From positions 1 through 32,435 of IMG/VR virus record IMGVR_UViG_3300036398_000104: a stretch of DNA of 32,435 nucleotides; one strand, given 5' to 3'. Shown piece after piece: positions 7,479 through 16,202 of the stretch. The notes below the pieces were generated by a model. The model did not search any database and had not been told where the DNA came from. It was given only the letters and a program-made list of their open reading frames with translations. Source of the DNA: a virus. The position numbers and the translations under genes are program-made. Numbering within the stretch: position 1 is the first letter of the stretch; each line of letters starts with the position of its first letter.

Positions 7479-8280
7479 TCAACCCCTCCATGGATTTGAT
7501 TTTAAGAACACCAGTGCCTGCATCATCACATGTCGCTTTAATTGGACATGTCTTACATATTTTTGAGTTAGCACGGTAGTTTTTAACTGGAAGTGTACGA
7601 TCTAACCAAGCCTTTCGGACTTCACGCATCCATTGAAAAGCATTATCAATCCATTCACGGTAATTATCATCTACTTCAATAGGTAAGACTAAGAGTTCAT
7701 GATTATTTTTATTTTCATAAATAAGAACTCCCTTCTTTTTTCCAAGTATCTTCATATAAATTAATAATTGAATTAAGTGACCAGTTTTAGGCTTCATAGA
7801 ATTTTTACGATACTCAAAACCTTCATTAAGCATTGTCTTGATTTCTCCAACAATTTCTTCGCCTTCCCAATCAAGCATGGCATCTCCATAACCAAAGATT
7901 GGTGGATCATCATATCTAATTTTAAACTCTGTTGTTGGATTTCCATCATCATCTTTATAAATTTTGGCAACTCCAGCACCTATCATTGCGTCTTGAATTC
8001 TGGCATGTGATAGTGTTCCTGCAGTCATATTTGCAGCACCGTAAGCATCAGCGTTATCTTCAAATGTAGCACCATCAAAGGCTAAATACCAATATCGTGG
8101 ACACTCCCCATGGCTATAAGCAATAGTCGATGGGGCAAAAGTTTTCTTTGTCTGAAACTTTGGACCACGGTTAACAATATAACCAGATTTAATTTTTTCA
8201 ATTAATGCATCTGAATCAATAATTGTACTTTTCTTAGAAACACTTTTAAGCATAACTTGCTGTAATAAACTCTTTGTCAT
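7465..8280 (-). CDS. Cas4/RecB-like PD-(D/E)XK exonuclease with iron-sulphur cysteines (271 aa)
   Basis: The nuclease core is clear: H92 in TLSHARIQDA, D133 in FGYGDAMLDW, E146 and K148 in IVGEIKTM, and Q171 in HLIQLLIY. Four cysteines are placed as in Cas4 and AddB: C60 in GECPRYWY, and C242, C245 and C251 in ICKTCPIKATC, fit to hold a 4Fe-4S cluster. Cas4-like phage enzymes are ssDNA exonucleases thought to act in recombination or DNA end processing. No CRISPR array or other cas gene is visible here, so a CRISPR role is not suggested. The start has AAAGGGAT ahead of it, and an extended -10 promoter lies just upstream at 8302-8310, so this gene probably opens a transcription unit. Confidence 0.88.
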   Translation of the reverse strand: MTKSLLQQVMLKSVSKKSTIIDSDALIEKIKSGYIVNRGPKFQTKKTFAPSTIAYSHGECPRYWYLAFDGATFEDNADAYGAANMTAGTLSHARIQDAMIGAGVAKIYKDDDGNPTTEFKIRYDDPPIFGYGDAMLDWEGEEIVGEIKTMLNEGFEYRKNSMKPKTGHLIQLLIYMKILGKKKGVLIYENKNNHELLVLPIEVDDNYREWIDNAFQWMREVRKAWLDRTLPVKNYRANSKICKTCPIKATCDDAGTGVLKIKSMEGLIETL

Positions 8281-8301
8281 TTTATCCCTTTGTTTTATAT
8301 A

Positions 8302-8310
8302 AGTATACCA
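8302..8310 (-). promoter_or_regulatory. Extended -10 promoter before the Cas4-like gene
   Basis: The minus strand reads TGGTATACT in the 32-base gap between two genes: TGn followed by TATACT, five of six matches to the consensus. The start would be near 8295, giving a leader of about 14 bases that contains AAAGGGAT. It would let the recombination and packaging genes be transcribed apart from the replication run. Confidence 0.5.
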
Positions 8311-8312
8311 GG

Positions 8313-8630
8313 TTAGCGAATTATGTACTTAAGTGCTGATACCAGGTCTTTAATTGATTCTGCTGCTGTAAAATAAATATTTTTCTTTGCTCTATCAGAC
8401 TTATCTACGTTTGCCATCCATGTGGCTCTAAATGACATTTTTGCTGCAATTGCCTGTAGTCTAACTATTTCAACAGTAGCAACATTTAAAGGAACATCTG
8501 GTTTAATAATTAACTTAGCAATCATTGTTAAAGCAATTGTTAACTCTTCATCTTTCATGTAGTCAGCAATTTCTGTTAAACCATTAACCATATCTAATGT
8601 TGTACTATTTGCCTGTGCTTGTTCTGTCAT
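8313..8630 (-). CDS. Small helical phage protein of unknown function (105 aa)
   Basis: The protein looks all-helical, without Cys and without membrane segments: MVNGLTEIADYMKDEELTIA, then LTMIAKLIIKPDVPLNVATV, VRLQAIAAKMSFRATWM, and a C-terminal SIKDLVSALKYIIR. It starts with AAAGGAAT just upstream of the ATG and one base after the resolvase-like gene, so it belongs to the replication run. I see no enzymatic motif. The size and helical character would fit a small adaptor or accessory protein to one of the DNA enzymes on either side, but that is inferred only from position. Confidence 0.65.
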   Translation of the reverse strand: MTEQAQANSTTLDMVNGLTEIADYMKDEELTIALTMIAKLIIKPDVPLNVATVEIVRLQAIAAKMSFRATWMANVDKSDRAKKNIYFTAAESIKDLVSALKYIIR

Positions 8631-8631
8631 T

Positions 8632-8922
8632 TTATTCCTTTTCTGTTAATTGTTCTAATAAATCCATTTCAATTATAGCAAGCCTTACCTTTGTGTTACC
8701 CTCTCCTAAAATTATAATAATGGCTGGAGACTTATCCGTTCCTGATTTTATTGAATCAGTTACAGCCTTAGCCCATACATCTTTATTTAATGTAAAAGAT
8801 TTACTAACCTCTTTAAAGTCTACGACAAAACTTCTCCATGTTGCATCACCCTTCTGATTGTTACGACCAGAATTTTTATGTTGCTTAGCCCCAATTCTTT
8901 TAGATTCGCTACGCTCACTCAT
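8632..8922 (-). CDS. PD-(D/E)XK protein resembling phage Holliday junction resolvases (96 aa)
   Basis: The layout matches a compact phage nuclease family often annotated as Holliday junction resolvase: an N-terminal acidic/basic helix (SERSESKRIGAK), a Gly/Asn-rich turn leading to KGD at residues 24-26, then DFK at 35-37 as the (D/E)xK element, followed by the family's typical KSFTL and a Trp at residue 50. A hydrophobic strand follows (SPAIIIIL). The expected acids are present. It is short but complete. Translation overlaps the end of the upstream zinc-ribbon gene (ATGA-type overlap of eight bases). With the RuvC-like gene at 6629-7201 the phage would carry two different junction-cutting candidates. 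I am fairly sure of the fold, less of the substrate. Confidence 0.6.
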   Translation of the reverse strand: MSERSESKRIGAKQHKNSGRNNQKGDATWRSFVVDFKEVSKSFTLNKDVWAKAVTDSIKSGTDKSPAIIIILGEGNTKVRLAIIEMDLLEQLTEKE

Positions 8923-9097
8923 TAGAAAAATCTTTTTTCTTTCTTTTTGGTGGTATTAAACCTATTTTTGATATATGTTTTTGAGAACACATCCACGTTG
9001 CTTCTCCAGTTTCTCTCCAATACCTTAATGACAACACTTGTTCTTGGCACGTTTTGCATGGAAACTTTCCTGGATATACTGTAAAGTCTTTAGACAT
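8915..9097 (-). CDS. Small zinc-ribbon protein (60 aa)
   Basis: The 60-aa product has FPCKTCQEQV at the front and TWMCSQKH in the middle, giving a CxxC plus Cys/His set that could bind one zinc ion. The C-terminus is strongly basic (PPKRKKKDF), fitting nucleic-acid contact. The gene overlaps recA's end and the resolvase-like gene's start by eight bases each, so it is coupled to both. No strong ribosome binding site is visible. A role in binding DNA or bridging RecA to other enzymes is only a guess. Confidence 0.6.
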   Translation of the reverse strand: MSKDFTVYPGKFPCKTCQEQVLSLRYWRETGEATWMCSQKHISKIGLIPPKRKKKDFSNE

Positions 9098-10103
9098 TCT
9101 TCAACTTATCTTTTAGTTGTTGCTGTAAATCTAGGTCTTCTTTAATTCGATTTACTATTCCGTCTCTTCCCTGAACTTTAGTACCATCATCAAGTTGATA
9201 CCATGCGCCAGTTCTATTTACTAAACCTATTGATTCAGCCGTATCAACAAGATCACCAATAGTGTCAAGACCAATATCATCTCCACGGAAATAAAAATCG
9301 TATTCTCCAGATTGGAATCCAGGAGACGTTTTAGAAAATTGTAACTCCCAACGAATCTTTCTACCAATTTTTTCTTCAATAAGTTTATCGCCAACCTTAA
9401 TCTTACCTTTAATAGCCTGATTGTCAGACTCAGAGGAAAACAACTTAATAATGCAAGATGAATAAAATTTAGTAGCCTGACCACCAGAAGGCTGTTGGCT
9501 AGTATACATAGCACTAATATTATTACGACTCTGACTAATAAGAACTAAAAGAGTTGGTTTAACTTTATTGTTTGCATAGTTAAGCATTTTCCAAGCATTG
9601 CTAAAATCACGAGACTCTGCTCCAATTTGTTTTGTATTTTCTAAAGCCTTCATTTCATCTGTATCTTTTTCAAAATATATTGCGGGTAGCATAGAGGTAA
9701 TTGAATCAACTACGATTAAATCTACGCCAGCATTCATTAATCCGACACCTACATCAACCATATCGCTAATAGTACGTGCTTGTGAATAGATTAACTTTGA
9801 TGGATCTACCCCAAGTTGTTTAGCCCAATCTTCAGAGTATGACATTTCTGAATCAATCCAAGCACAAACCTTTCCTTCTTTTTGTGCAAGAGCAATCATT
9901 TGTAAACACATGGATGACTTTGCTGATGACTTACTACCCCAAATAAGAACTTGTCTACCGTATGGCAAGCCACCACCTAATGCACGATTAAGACCAAAAC
10001 TTGGTGTTGGCTGATAATCAAAAGTAACACCTTCTCCTGTGCCCAACCTTTTACGTATTCTAGGATCTAGTTGTGACAAGACATCTTCTATACTAACTGA
10101 CAT
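9090..10103 (-). CDS. recA: RecA-family recombinase (337 aa)
   Basis: RecA forms filaments on ssDNA and promotes homologous pairing. Visible features: Walker A GSKSSAKSS at residues 56-64, the VCAWIDSEMSYSEDWAKQLG stretch that follows it in RecA proteins, Walker B DLIVVDS at 128-134, then SQSRNNISAMYTSQQPSGGQ where loop L2 and the switch region lie. The usual N-terminal helical part is very short and the C-terminus ends in a charged helix (LQQQLKDKLKNV), so it is a compact phage type. A GGAGGA lies just before the ATG, inside the end of dnaE, with an 11-base overlap. The position next to DnaE and ssDNA-binding genes supports a role in phage replication by recombination. Confidence 0.93.
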   Translation of the reverse strand: MSVSIEDVLSQLDPRIRKRLGTGEGVTFDYQPTPSFGLNRALGGGLPYGRQVLIWGSKSSAKSSMCLQMIALAQKEGKVCAWIDSEMSYSEDWAKQLGVDPSKLIYSQARTISDMVDVGVGLMNAGVDLIVVDSITSMLPAIYFEKDTDEMKALENTKQIGAESRDFSNAWKMLNYANNKVKPTLLVLISQSRNNISAMYTSQQPSGGQATKFYSSCIIKLFSSESDNQAIKGKIKVGDKLIEEKIGRKIRWELQFSKTSPGFQSGEYDFYFRGDDIGLDTIGDLVDTAESIGLVNRTGAWYQLDDGTKVQGRDGIVNRIKEDLDLQQQLKDKLKNV

Positions 10104-13100
10104 TTACATCCTCCATTATAACTGTTCCATCTTTGGTTTTACCAAAACTAAATTTGTACGACTTACCTTCTTCGATATGCATATATGCTTTTGCAAATGA
10201 TGTTGGAAATACTGTAACAGAATGTAGATCTCTTGTTGTGTCTGCAAGTGTTAAAGAAGCCATTTTTTTACCAGTTTTTGTTATTCTTGGTTTAAAAGAA
10301 ACAACAAACATTTCCTCATCTTTATATGGCAGTTGTTTATATCCTAAAAATTTAACCAAAGCGTTTGAAGATCCTTTTATTTCATCAACAGGAATTGCAG
10401 AAACAATCCTGTTATCATTAGCAAGAACCAAGTAAGTACGACCCGTCTCAATAGTTGTTGCTTCATCGTCAAATATACCAACAGACCCACTCTTGTCCAA
10501 AATTTCAACTCTTGACCATCCTTTTCCTCGTTTAATTGATTTTATCATACCAAGCAAAATGTACGATCCTTTTTCTTCAAAAGATTCTATGTCTTGAATA
10601 AAAGCGTAATAGTGAGATGGAATTGTTATATTAAATTCTGGAAGATTTAAATACTCATAAATGTTTTCTTTAATCTCTAAATCATTTCTAGGATTATCAG
10701 GAAAGGTCGCTGCACCAATAACCCTTAATGCCTGTAATGCACGACTATTTACTCCATTTCCTTTTGTAAAGGTAAACTCTTCAAGTTCTTTGTATGAATT
10801 GAACGGTCTTGCTGCTATATACTTTTCTGCAATGTTGGTTGAAATATACTTAATGCCAGTTAAACCAAATCTTATTCCTTTACCTTCAATCTTAAAGTCA
10901 AAGTCTGAATCATTGATATGTGGCAATTTAATTGAAATACCCATTCGCTTTGCTTCAATTAAGTATTCTGTTCTGCCGTCCTTATCTTTTTCATTTTTAA
11001 GAAGGGCAAACATAAATTCAAGAGGGTAGTAATATTTTAACCACGCCGTCCAATATGAGAGCGTAGAGTAAGCAACCGCATGAGACTTGTTGAACGAGTA
11101 TCCCGCATGCGCTTCAAAGTCATGCCATAAATCACGAGCCTGATTGGGACTAATATAGGCAGAAGCACCAGTAACGAATTGCTCTTTGTATACATCAAAT
11201 TCCTTAGCATCCTTTTTCTTGCCAATGATTTTTCTAACTTTATCTGCCTCTGACATGGACATACCGCCAAGGTGTACGCATGCCTGCATAACTTGCTCCT
11301 GGTAAAGAACGCACCCATAGGTATCCTCCGTATATGGCTTTAATATCTGATGTAAATATGATACAGCCTGTTTTCCATGTTTACGAGCAATATAATCTTT
11401 TCCAATAGTATTCATTGCACCTGGACGAACAAGAGCATTAGATGCTGCAAGTTCATTAAAATTCTTTACTCCCATTTTAACTAAAAGGTTTGTATATGGC
11501 GTTGCTTCACATTGAAATACTCCCTTTGTATATCCGTCAGAAAGCATTTCGTAAACCTTTGGATCTGCTATATCAATAGATAGTAAATTTATTTCTTCAT
11601 AGTGATTTTGCTTAATCATTGCTACTGCATCTTGAATTACGCTTAGTGTTTTTAATCCAAGTGCATCAATTTTAATAAGACCAATTTTTTCAGCCTCTTC
11701 CATGTCAACACCAACGACTGGAATGCGGTTATCAGATCCAGGAGAAGAACGAGTTTCCAACGGCGCAAACCTAAAGATTGGATCTTTGCTAGTAACAACT
11801 CCTGCAGCGTGAATACCAGTACCCCTAATACGACCACGTAATTGTTCTCCATATATCTCTACCTCTGGATATTTCTCACGGAACTCCCGTGTTGTTTTTG
11901 AAGTGCAATACTCATCCCAAGTATCAACTAATTTTAAAACCTTATTAACATCTGTCAATGGAATGTTTAAAACTCTTGCAACATCTCTTACGACACCTTT
12001 ATCTTTAAACTCTAAAAATGTTGCAATAGATGCAACGTGTCTATATTGTCTAACTAAATAATCTTTTACTTCATCACGTCGTGTATCTTGAATGTCTGTG
12101 TCAATATCAGGAAAGTCATTACGTTCAGGGTTAATAAAACGGAAAAACAGTAAACCATGTTGTAGTGGGTCTATGTCTGTGATACCAAGTGTGTAGCAAA
12201 CCAAAGAACCAGCAGATGATCCACGACCTGGACCAACCAATATGTTTTCTTTTTTAGCCCAGTTAATCATGTTTTGAACTACAAGGAAATATGGTGCAAA
12301 CTTTTTATCTTTAATGATCTGCAACTCTTCCTCTAATCTTAGTTCATAAGAATCATTGCCAACCCAAGAGGACGTAAGTTTCATATTTTCAAGTGAGGTA
12401 AAAGCAAGATCTCTTAACTCTTTGTCTGGGTTTTTGTATTGAACTGGCAGAAGGTTTAGGCCATCCTTAATGTCATAGTCTTCTACTGTATCTGCTAGTA
12501 GTTGTGTATTTGAGTATATGTCTTCTCTATCAATACCCTGCAATTCCATAGCAGATTTAATTTCTTCATAAGATAATAGGTGAATGTCAAACTTATTAAA
12601 TGTAATTTGTCTGTCTTCTCCATAAAGATAATCTAATCTTTCCATCATATTTGTTTTTTTCTTAGACTTTTCATATGATGAATCTTTATTAATTTTTGCA
12701 TGGGTATTTAAAAGCAATTTAAATTCTTGAATCTCTCTCTGAGAGGTATCTGAATGATGACAGTCTGGTGTAACTATAGCCTTTATATTAAACTCGTCTG
12801 CAAGTTCAAGCAAAGACTTATTGATCTCTGAAGTATTGTGTGGCATAACTTCAATATAATAATTGCTACCAAAATTATCTTTAAACCATTTAATGTGTTT
12901 TTTAGCAAGTGCAAACTCTTGCTCTTCTAATGCTTTAACAATTACACTACTTGGACAGGCAGAAGTAACAATGATACCTTCTTTGTATTTTTCTAGTATT
13001 GCAAAGTCAAACCTTGGTTTTTTAAAAAACCCGTCGGTCCATGCAATTTCACTAATTTTATTAAGGTTTTCTAAACCTTTTTGGTTCTTGGCTAGAAGGA

Positions 13101-13380
13101 TAATGTGATTGTAAACAAGATCTTGTTGACCTTCTCTTTCAGACTTATCTCTTTTATCGGATATGTCTAAACACATGTATCCTTCTAAACCTAGAATTGG
13201 CTTAATACCTTTTTCTTTTGCAGAACGATACAACTCTCTGTGACCAGAGAGCGTACCGTGATCTGTAATTGCTAAGGCAGTCATACCCAACTTGCTAGCA
13301 CGGTCTACATACTCTTGTGGAGTTGCTATGCCGTCAAATAGGGAGTAGTGAGTATGAACATGTAAGCCTACATAGTTCAT
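10093..13380 (-). CDS. dnaE: DNA polymerase III alpha subunit, DnaE type with PHP domain (1095 aa)
   Basis: This is the replicative polymerase. The N-terminal PHP domain, about residues 1-270, has its metal-binding motifs (HVHTHYSLFDG, ITDHGTLSG, PILGLEGYM, PDCHHSD) and looks intact, so it may keep exonuclease activity. The C-family polymerase core holds GPGRGSSAGS near residue 385 and the catalytic FPDIDTDIQ near 420-427. A helix-hairpin-helix region and a C-terminal OB-fold (SYILLGMIKSIKRGKGWSRV) follow. At 1095 aa it is slightly shorter than bacterial DnaE. I see no separate epsilon-type proofreading gene in the window. The ATG follows directly after two tandem stops (TAATAG) of the upstream gene, with no clear ribosome binding site, which suggests reinitiation. 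Confidence 0.96.
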   Translation of the reverse strand: MNYVGLHVHTHYSLFDGIATPQEYVDRASKLGMTALAITDHGTLSGHRELYRSAKEKGIKPILGLEGYMCLDISDKRDKSEREGQQDLVYNHIILLAKNQKGLENLNKISEIAWTDGFFKKPRFDFAILEKYKEGIIVTSACPSSVIVKALEEQEFALAKKHIKWFKDNFGSNYYIEVMPHNTSEINKSLLELADEFNIKAIVTPDCHHSDTSQREIQEFKLLLNTHAKINKDSSYEKSKKKTNMMERLDYLYGEDRQITFNKFDIHLLSYEEIKSAMELQGIDREDIYSNTQLLADTVEDYDIKDGLNLLPVQYKNPDKELRDLAFTSLENMKLTSSWVGNDSYELRLEEELQIIKDKKFAPYFLVVQNMINWAKKENILVGPGRGSSAGSLVCYTLGITDIDPLQHGLLFFRFINPERNDFPDIDTDIQDTRRDEVKDYLVRQYRHVASIATFLEFKDKGVVRDVARVLNIPLTDVNKVLKLVDTWDEYCTSKTTREFREKYPEVEIYGEQLRGRIRGTGIHAAGVVTSKDPIFRFAPLETRSSPGSDNRIPVVGVDMEEAEKIGLIKIDALGLKTLSVIQDAVAMIKQNHYEEINLLSIDIADPKVYEMLSDGYTKGVFQCEATPYTNLLVKMGVKNFNELAASNALVRPGAMNTIGKDYIARKHGKQAVSYLHQILKPYTEDTYGCVLYQEQVMQACVHLGGMSMSEADKVRKIIGKKKDAKEFDVYKEQFVTGASAYISPNQARDLWHDFEAHAGYSFNKSHAVAYSTLSYWTAWLKYYYPLEFMFALLKNEKDKDGRTEYLIEAKRMGISIKLPHINDSDFDFKIEGKGIRFGLTGIKYISTNIAEKYIAARPFNSYKELEEFTFTKGNGVNSRALQALRVIGAATFPDNPRNDLEIKENIYEYLNLPEFNITIPSHYYAFIQDIESFEEKGSYILLGMIKSIKRGKGWSRVEILDKSGSVGIFDDEATTIETGRTYLVLANDNRIVSAIPVDEIKGSSNALVKFLGYKQLPYKDEEMFVVSFKPRITKTGKKMASLTLADTTRDLHSVTVFPTSFAKAYMHIEEGKSYKFSFGKTKDGTVIMEDVNVS

Positions 13381-13383
13381 CTA

Positions 13384-14040
13384 TTACCAGTCTACGTTAG
13401 TAGCAGATGAAGTTGTTGGGCCATCAAACCCAAGATAAAATGCTTCTTGTTCAGCATAAGGAATTTTCTTTAATGCTAATTCAAGAGCATAAGGCTTAAT
13501 TTCTGCCCAGTTAAATGGCTCTGTGTCTGGTGCTCCTGGAATGGTTGTATAACTTGTTTCAGTACCCTGCCCATTGCGCTTAACTTTCCAGACTACGTTT
13601 GATATGCTACCTGTTTCAAGAGCATACTCACGAAGTGTATTAAATGCTGATTGCTTGCTAACACCCATTGACCAAATAGCCACATATGGTGCTTCAATGC
13701 CATCGTCTACTAGAACATTGCAGTAAAAGCGAAGACGTGCTCTCCAGCCAGCCTTCATATCTTTACGATGCATTTCTTCTGCCCAGTCACGACCTTCTGA
13801 TTCCATTGTATCTACAGCCTTACGCTTATAGTCTTTTGGATTTGTATGTTCTTTAACAACAAGAGCAAGACCACGATCTGGACTGTAGTTTGCAGAGTCT
13901 TCATCTAACTCTTCAATGAAACGGATTTTTACTGATTGACCATCGGCAAGTTTAAGCCATCTTACCTTTGGTGAGTTTTCATCATATTTTGGCTTGTCGA
14001 GCAGGGCATTTATATTCTTGAGTCCCTTTATAACGCTCAT
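13384..14040 (-). CDS. Probable gp32-like ssDNA-binding protein (218 aa)
   Basis: The gene sits between primase and polymerase genes. The N-terminal part resembles phage gp32-type proteins: a short lead (MSVIKGLKNINALLDKPKY), then VRWLKLADGQSVKIRFIEEL as first OB-fold strands, a basic middle (KDYKRKAVD), and the strand pair RLRFYCNVLVDDG plus APYVAIWSMGVSKQSAFNTL that matches the late OB-fold of that family. There is no clear zinc-binding set of Cys/His, unlike T4 gp32. An acidic C-terminal tail is weak (ATNVDW). AAGGAG precedes the ATG. In phage replication it would coat single strands and bind polymerase and helicase. The assignment is by recall of the family pattern and by position. Confidence 0.6.
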   Translation of the reverse strand: MSVIKGLKNINALLDKPKYDENSPKVRWLKLADGQSVKIRFIEELDEDSANYSPDRGLALVVKEHTNPKDYKRKAVDTMESEGRDWAEEMHRKDMKAGWRARLRFYCNVLVDDGIEAPYVAIWSMGVSKQSAFNTLREYALETGSISNVVWKVKRNGQGTETSYTTIPGAPDTEPFNWAEIKPYALELALKKIPYAEQEAFYLGFDGPTTSSATNVDW

Positions 14041-14065
14041 ATTTTTCTCCTTCGTTTTGTTATTT

Positions 14066-14989
14066 TTAGTTTAACATAGAAGATATAGATTTGTCAAACT
14101 GAAACTCAATGTTTCTAATTGCCTGATCATCCATATCACCTATATCTTTATATTTTTTATCTATGTTAATTACGCTGACTAATGAACCAAGTTTTTCAAT
14201 TAACTTATCTTTCATTATTAGACCAGCCTCATCGTTGTCTGCAACAAGTACAACATTATTGAAGTACTTTTCTAACAGTTTAATCTGCGATGCAGATACG
14301 TTAGCCCCCAGTGTTGCAACTGCTGGGAATCCTATTTGGTCTAGCCTTATAGCATCAAAAGATGACTCAACTACATAAACAAGACTAGAACTTTTAACTC
14401 TATGTAAATTAAATAATATCTTACCCTTTGGAAGTCCTGGAGTATTTTTAAATTCCTTGCCTTCAACAGATCTACCAACAAAACCAATTGTCATTCCGTC
14501 TGGTGAGTGAACTGGAATAGTAACCATGTCTTGTTTTTCTGAATATCCCAAAGCAAATTTTTTGATTGACTCTTCAGTAATAAACCTGCTAGCATAGTAT
14601 CTTGTTGCTCTTGGGAGTTCAAGTGCACTGTTGTTTAATCTTTTAATTAATACTTCATCATATTGAACAAAGTCTGGTGGAGCATACATGGCTTTATTAA
14701 TTACGCTCTCAATATTGGTTTCAGTTTCTTTACTTTTTATATATCTTGCTGCTTCAAAATATGTTCTGCCAGTTACAAACATAACAAACTCTTCAAGACT
14801 TTTTGTAGTTTGACAACTAAAACAAAAAAACAAACCACTATCTTTTGCAATTTCTGCAGCAGGAGTTCTTGTGTTATTGTGATACGGGCAATAGATAATA
14901 AAGTCATTACTAAATTCTGTTTCTATGTCAGTTCCAGCACCGTTAAGAACTCTTTGTATTTGTTCTTTACTATAAATATTACTTGGCAT
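14066..14989 (-). CDS. DnaG-like primase with CHC2 zinc finger and TOPRIM domain (307 aa)
   Basis: It makes RNA primers for replication. The zinc finger has C34, H37, C56 and C59 (IIYCPYHNNT ... FFCFSCQ), the CHC2 arrangement. A linker region with helices leads to the TOPRIM domain, about residues 195-265, with the catalytic Glu in VYVVESSFDAIRL and the DxD in VLVADNDEAG. Length is shorter than bacterial DnaG because the helicase-binding C-terminus is reduced. I start at 14987-14989 (MPSNIYSKEQ): AAGGA lies about eight bases upstream, and the longer frame to 15025 adds a hydrophobic run (VIIVIRITK) inside the helicase gene that looks spurious. It overlaps the helicase stop by 11 bases. Confidence 0.9.
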   Translation of the reverse strand: MPSNIYSKEQIQRVLNGAGTDIETEFSNDFIIYCPYHNNTRTPAAEIAKDSGLFFCFSCQTTKSLEEFVMFVTGRTYFEAARYIKSKETETNIESVINKAMYAPPDFVQYDEVLIKRLNNSALELPRATRYYASRFITEESIKKFALGYSEKQDMVTIPVHSPDGMTIGFVGRSVEGKEFKNTPGLPKGKILFNLHRVKSSSLVYVVESSFDAIRLDQIGFPAVATLGANVSASQIKLLEKYFNNVVLVADNDEAGLIMKDKLIEKLGSLVSVINIDKKYKDIGDMDDQAIRNIEFQFDKSISSMLN

Positions 14990-16202
14990 CTTCGTAATCC
15001 TTATAACGATAATAACCTTTGTCAAAATCTACCTGCACTAAAAAATCTCCCATAAAACCATTTCTATTTTTTCTAAATACGCACTCAATAATATCACTAT
15101 TAGTAGCACGACCAAGGGCCATTACCCAGTCAGCATCATATGCAATCTGTCTAGACCAAGCAGTTTGACCAAGTGTAGGAGCACTGCTCAAGTCTTTAAC
15201 ATCATCGGGAGTAGCAGATGAGATAGCAATAATAGGCACCTCTTCGCTAATAGCCATAAGTTTAAGTTCTCGTGAAAGATTTTTCATACGTACTGTTTCA
15301 TTGTCAGACTTTTGATTAGGAGACATTAACTGTAGGTAATCAACAATAACAAAGTCTGGTTTATATTGATCAATCTTTCCACGAATTACAGAAGGATTAA
15401 CTTCTCCACCGTTATCATTTGAAATAATATGAAACTCTGGCCTGCCTTCAACTTTATTTTTGTGCCAATTTTTTAACATGTCAAGTTCAACTTCTCCATT
15501 GCTGAGTTTACGATGAGACCAAACACCTTCACCCATAATTGCAAATACACGATTACGAACTTCTGTTTCTGACATTTCAAGAGAAATAATTAAGGGAGAT
15601 TTGCCTTGCTTCCATGCTTGAACAGCAAAGTATAAAGCCATCCAAGACTTACCAATGCCAGGGTAGGCTAGAAATACTCCAAGTTGTCCTGGCATAATTC
15701 CAGAAGGTAGGTAATTATCAAATCCTGGAAGGTTAGTTTTAATACCAATTTGACCAGTTTCTTTTTGTAATTTAATCTTTTCAAAGTACGCTATTGCAGA
15801 TTCTAAGTCGGTTGCATCAATATCACGAATAGCAGATGTGTTTTTCTTTAACTCAGAGGTTTTTGTAATAAGTCCATTAAGGGCTTCTGCGCCATGACCA
15901 GTCTGCACTTCACTTGCTGCAGATCTTAAAATATCTTTTAAACTATCATTTAAATACTCTACTTGTAATTCATCAAGATGATGTTTAGTAGCACCAACAT
16001 TTTCTACTGGCTGAAAATCTCTAAACTTTTCTACTACTAGGGACGTTGGTGGAACCGTGCTATTGTTATCAAAGTATAAACGAATAAAGTTCCAGACATC
16101 GTTATGCGTTCTAAGAAGATTTTCTACGTTTGCTTGTAGCAAAACATGCATTTGTTTATCTTGTAATAAAGCCGAAATAACTTTTGCTTCTGTATTATTC
16201 AC
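14979..16202 (-). CDS. Replicative DnaB-like helicase (407 aa)
   Basis: This is a RecA-fold helicase of the DnaB type. The N-terminal domain (about 1-130) is helical, with AKVISALLQDKQMHVLL at its front. The motor has Walker A LAYPGIGKSW near residue 180, SLEMSETEVRNRVFAI just after it, and Walker B FVIVDYLQLMSP near residue 290, followed by SRELKLMAISEEVPIIAISS. The arginine-finger region near the end (ECVFRKNRNG) is visible. The start is GTG at 16200-16202 with AAGGTGG upstream, overlapping the preceding gene's stop by eight bases. It is coupled to the primase gene downstream, which gives a helicase-primase pair in order. Confidence 0.92.
   Translation of the reverse strand: MNNTEAKVISALLQDKQMHVLLQANVENLLRTHNDVWNFIRLYFDNNSTVPPTSLVVEKFRDFQPVENVGATKHHLDELQVEYLNDSLKDILRSAASEVQTGHGAEALNGLITKTSELKKNTSAIRDIDATDLESAIAYFEKIKLQKETGQIGIKTNLPGFDNYLPSGIMPGQLGVFLAYPGIGKSWMALYFAVQAWKQGKSPLIISLEMSETEVRNRVFAIMGEGVWSHRKLSNGEVELDMLKNWHKNKVEGRPEFHIISNDNGGEVNPSVIRGKIDQYKPDFVIVDYLQLMSPNQKSDNETVRMKNLSRELKLMAISEEVPIIAISSATPDDVKDLSSAPTLGQTAWSRQIAYDADWVMALGRATNSDIIECVFRKNRNGFMGDFLVQVDFDKGYYRYKDYEDAK

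Noticed and set aside
7465-8280. Cas4-like gene as a sign of a CRISPR-Cas system
   Set aside because: No repeat-spacer array and no other cas gene is visible, and Cas4-like nucleases are common in phages as recombination enzymes.
14990-15025. Longer primase start adding a hydrophobic N-terminus
   Set aside because: The added residues lie within the helicase gene, look like frame read-through, and the start at 14989 has AAGGA upstream.
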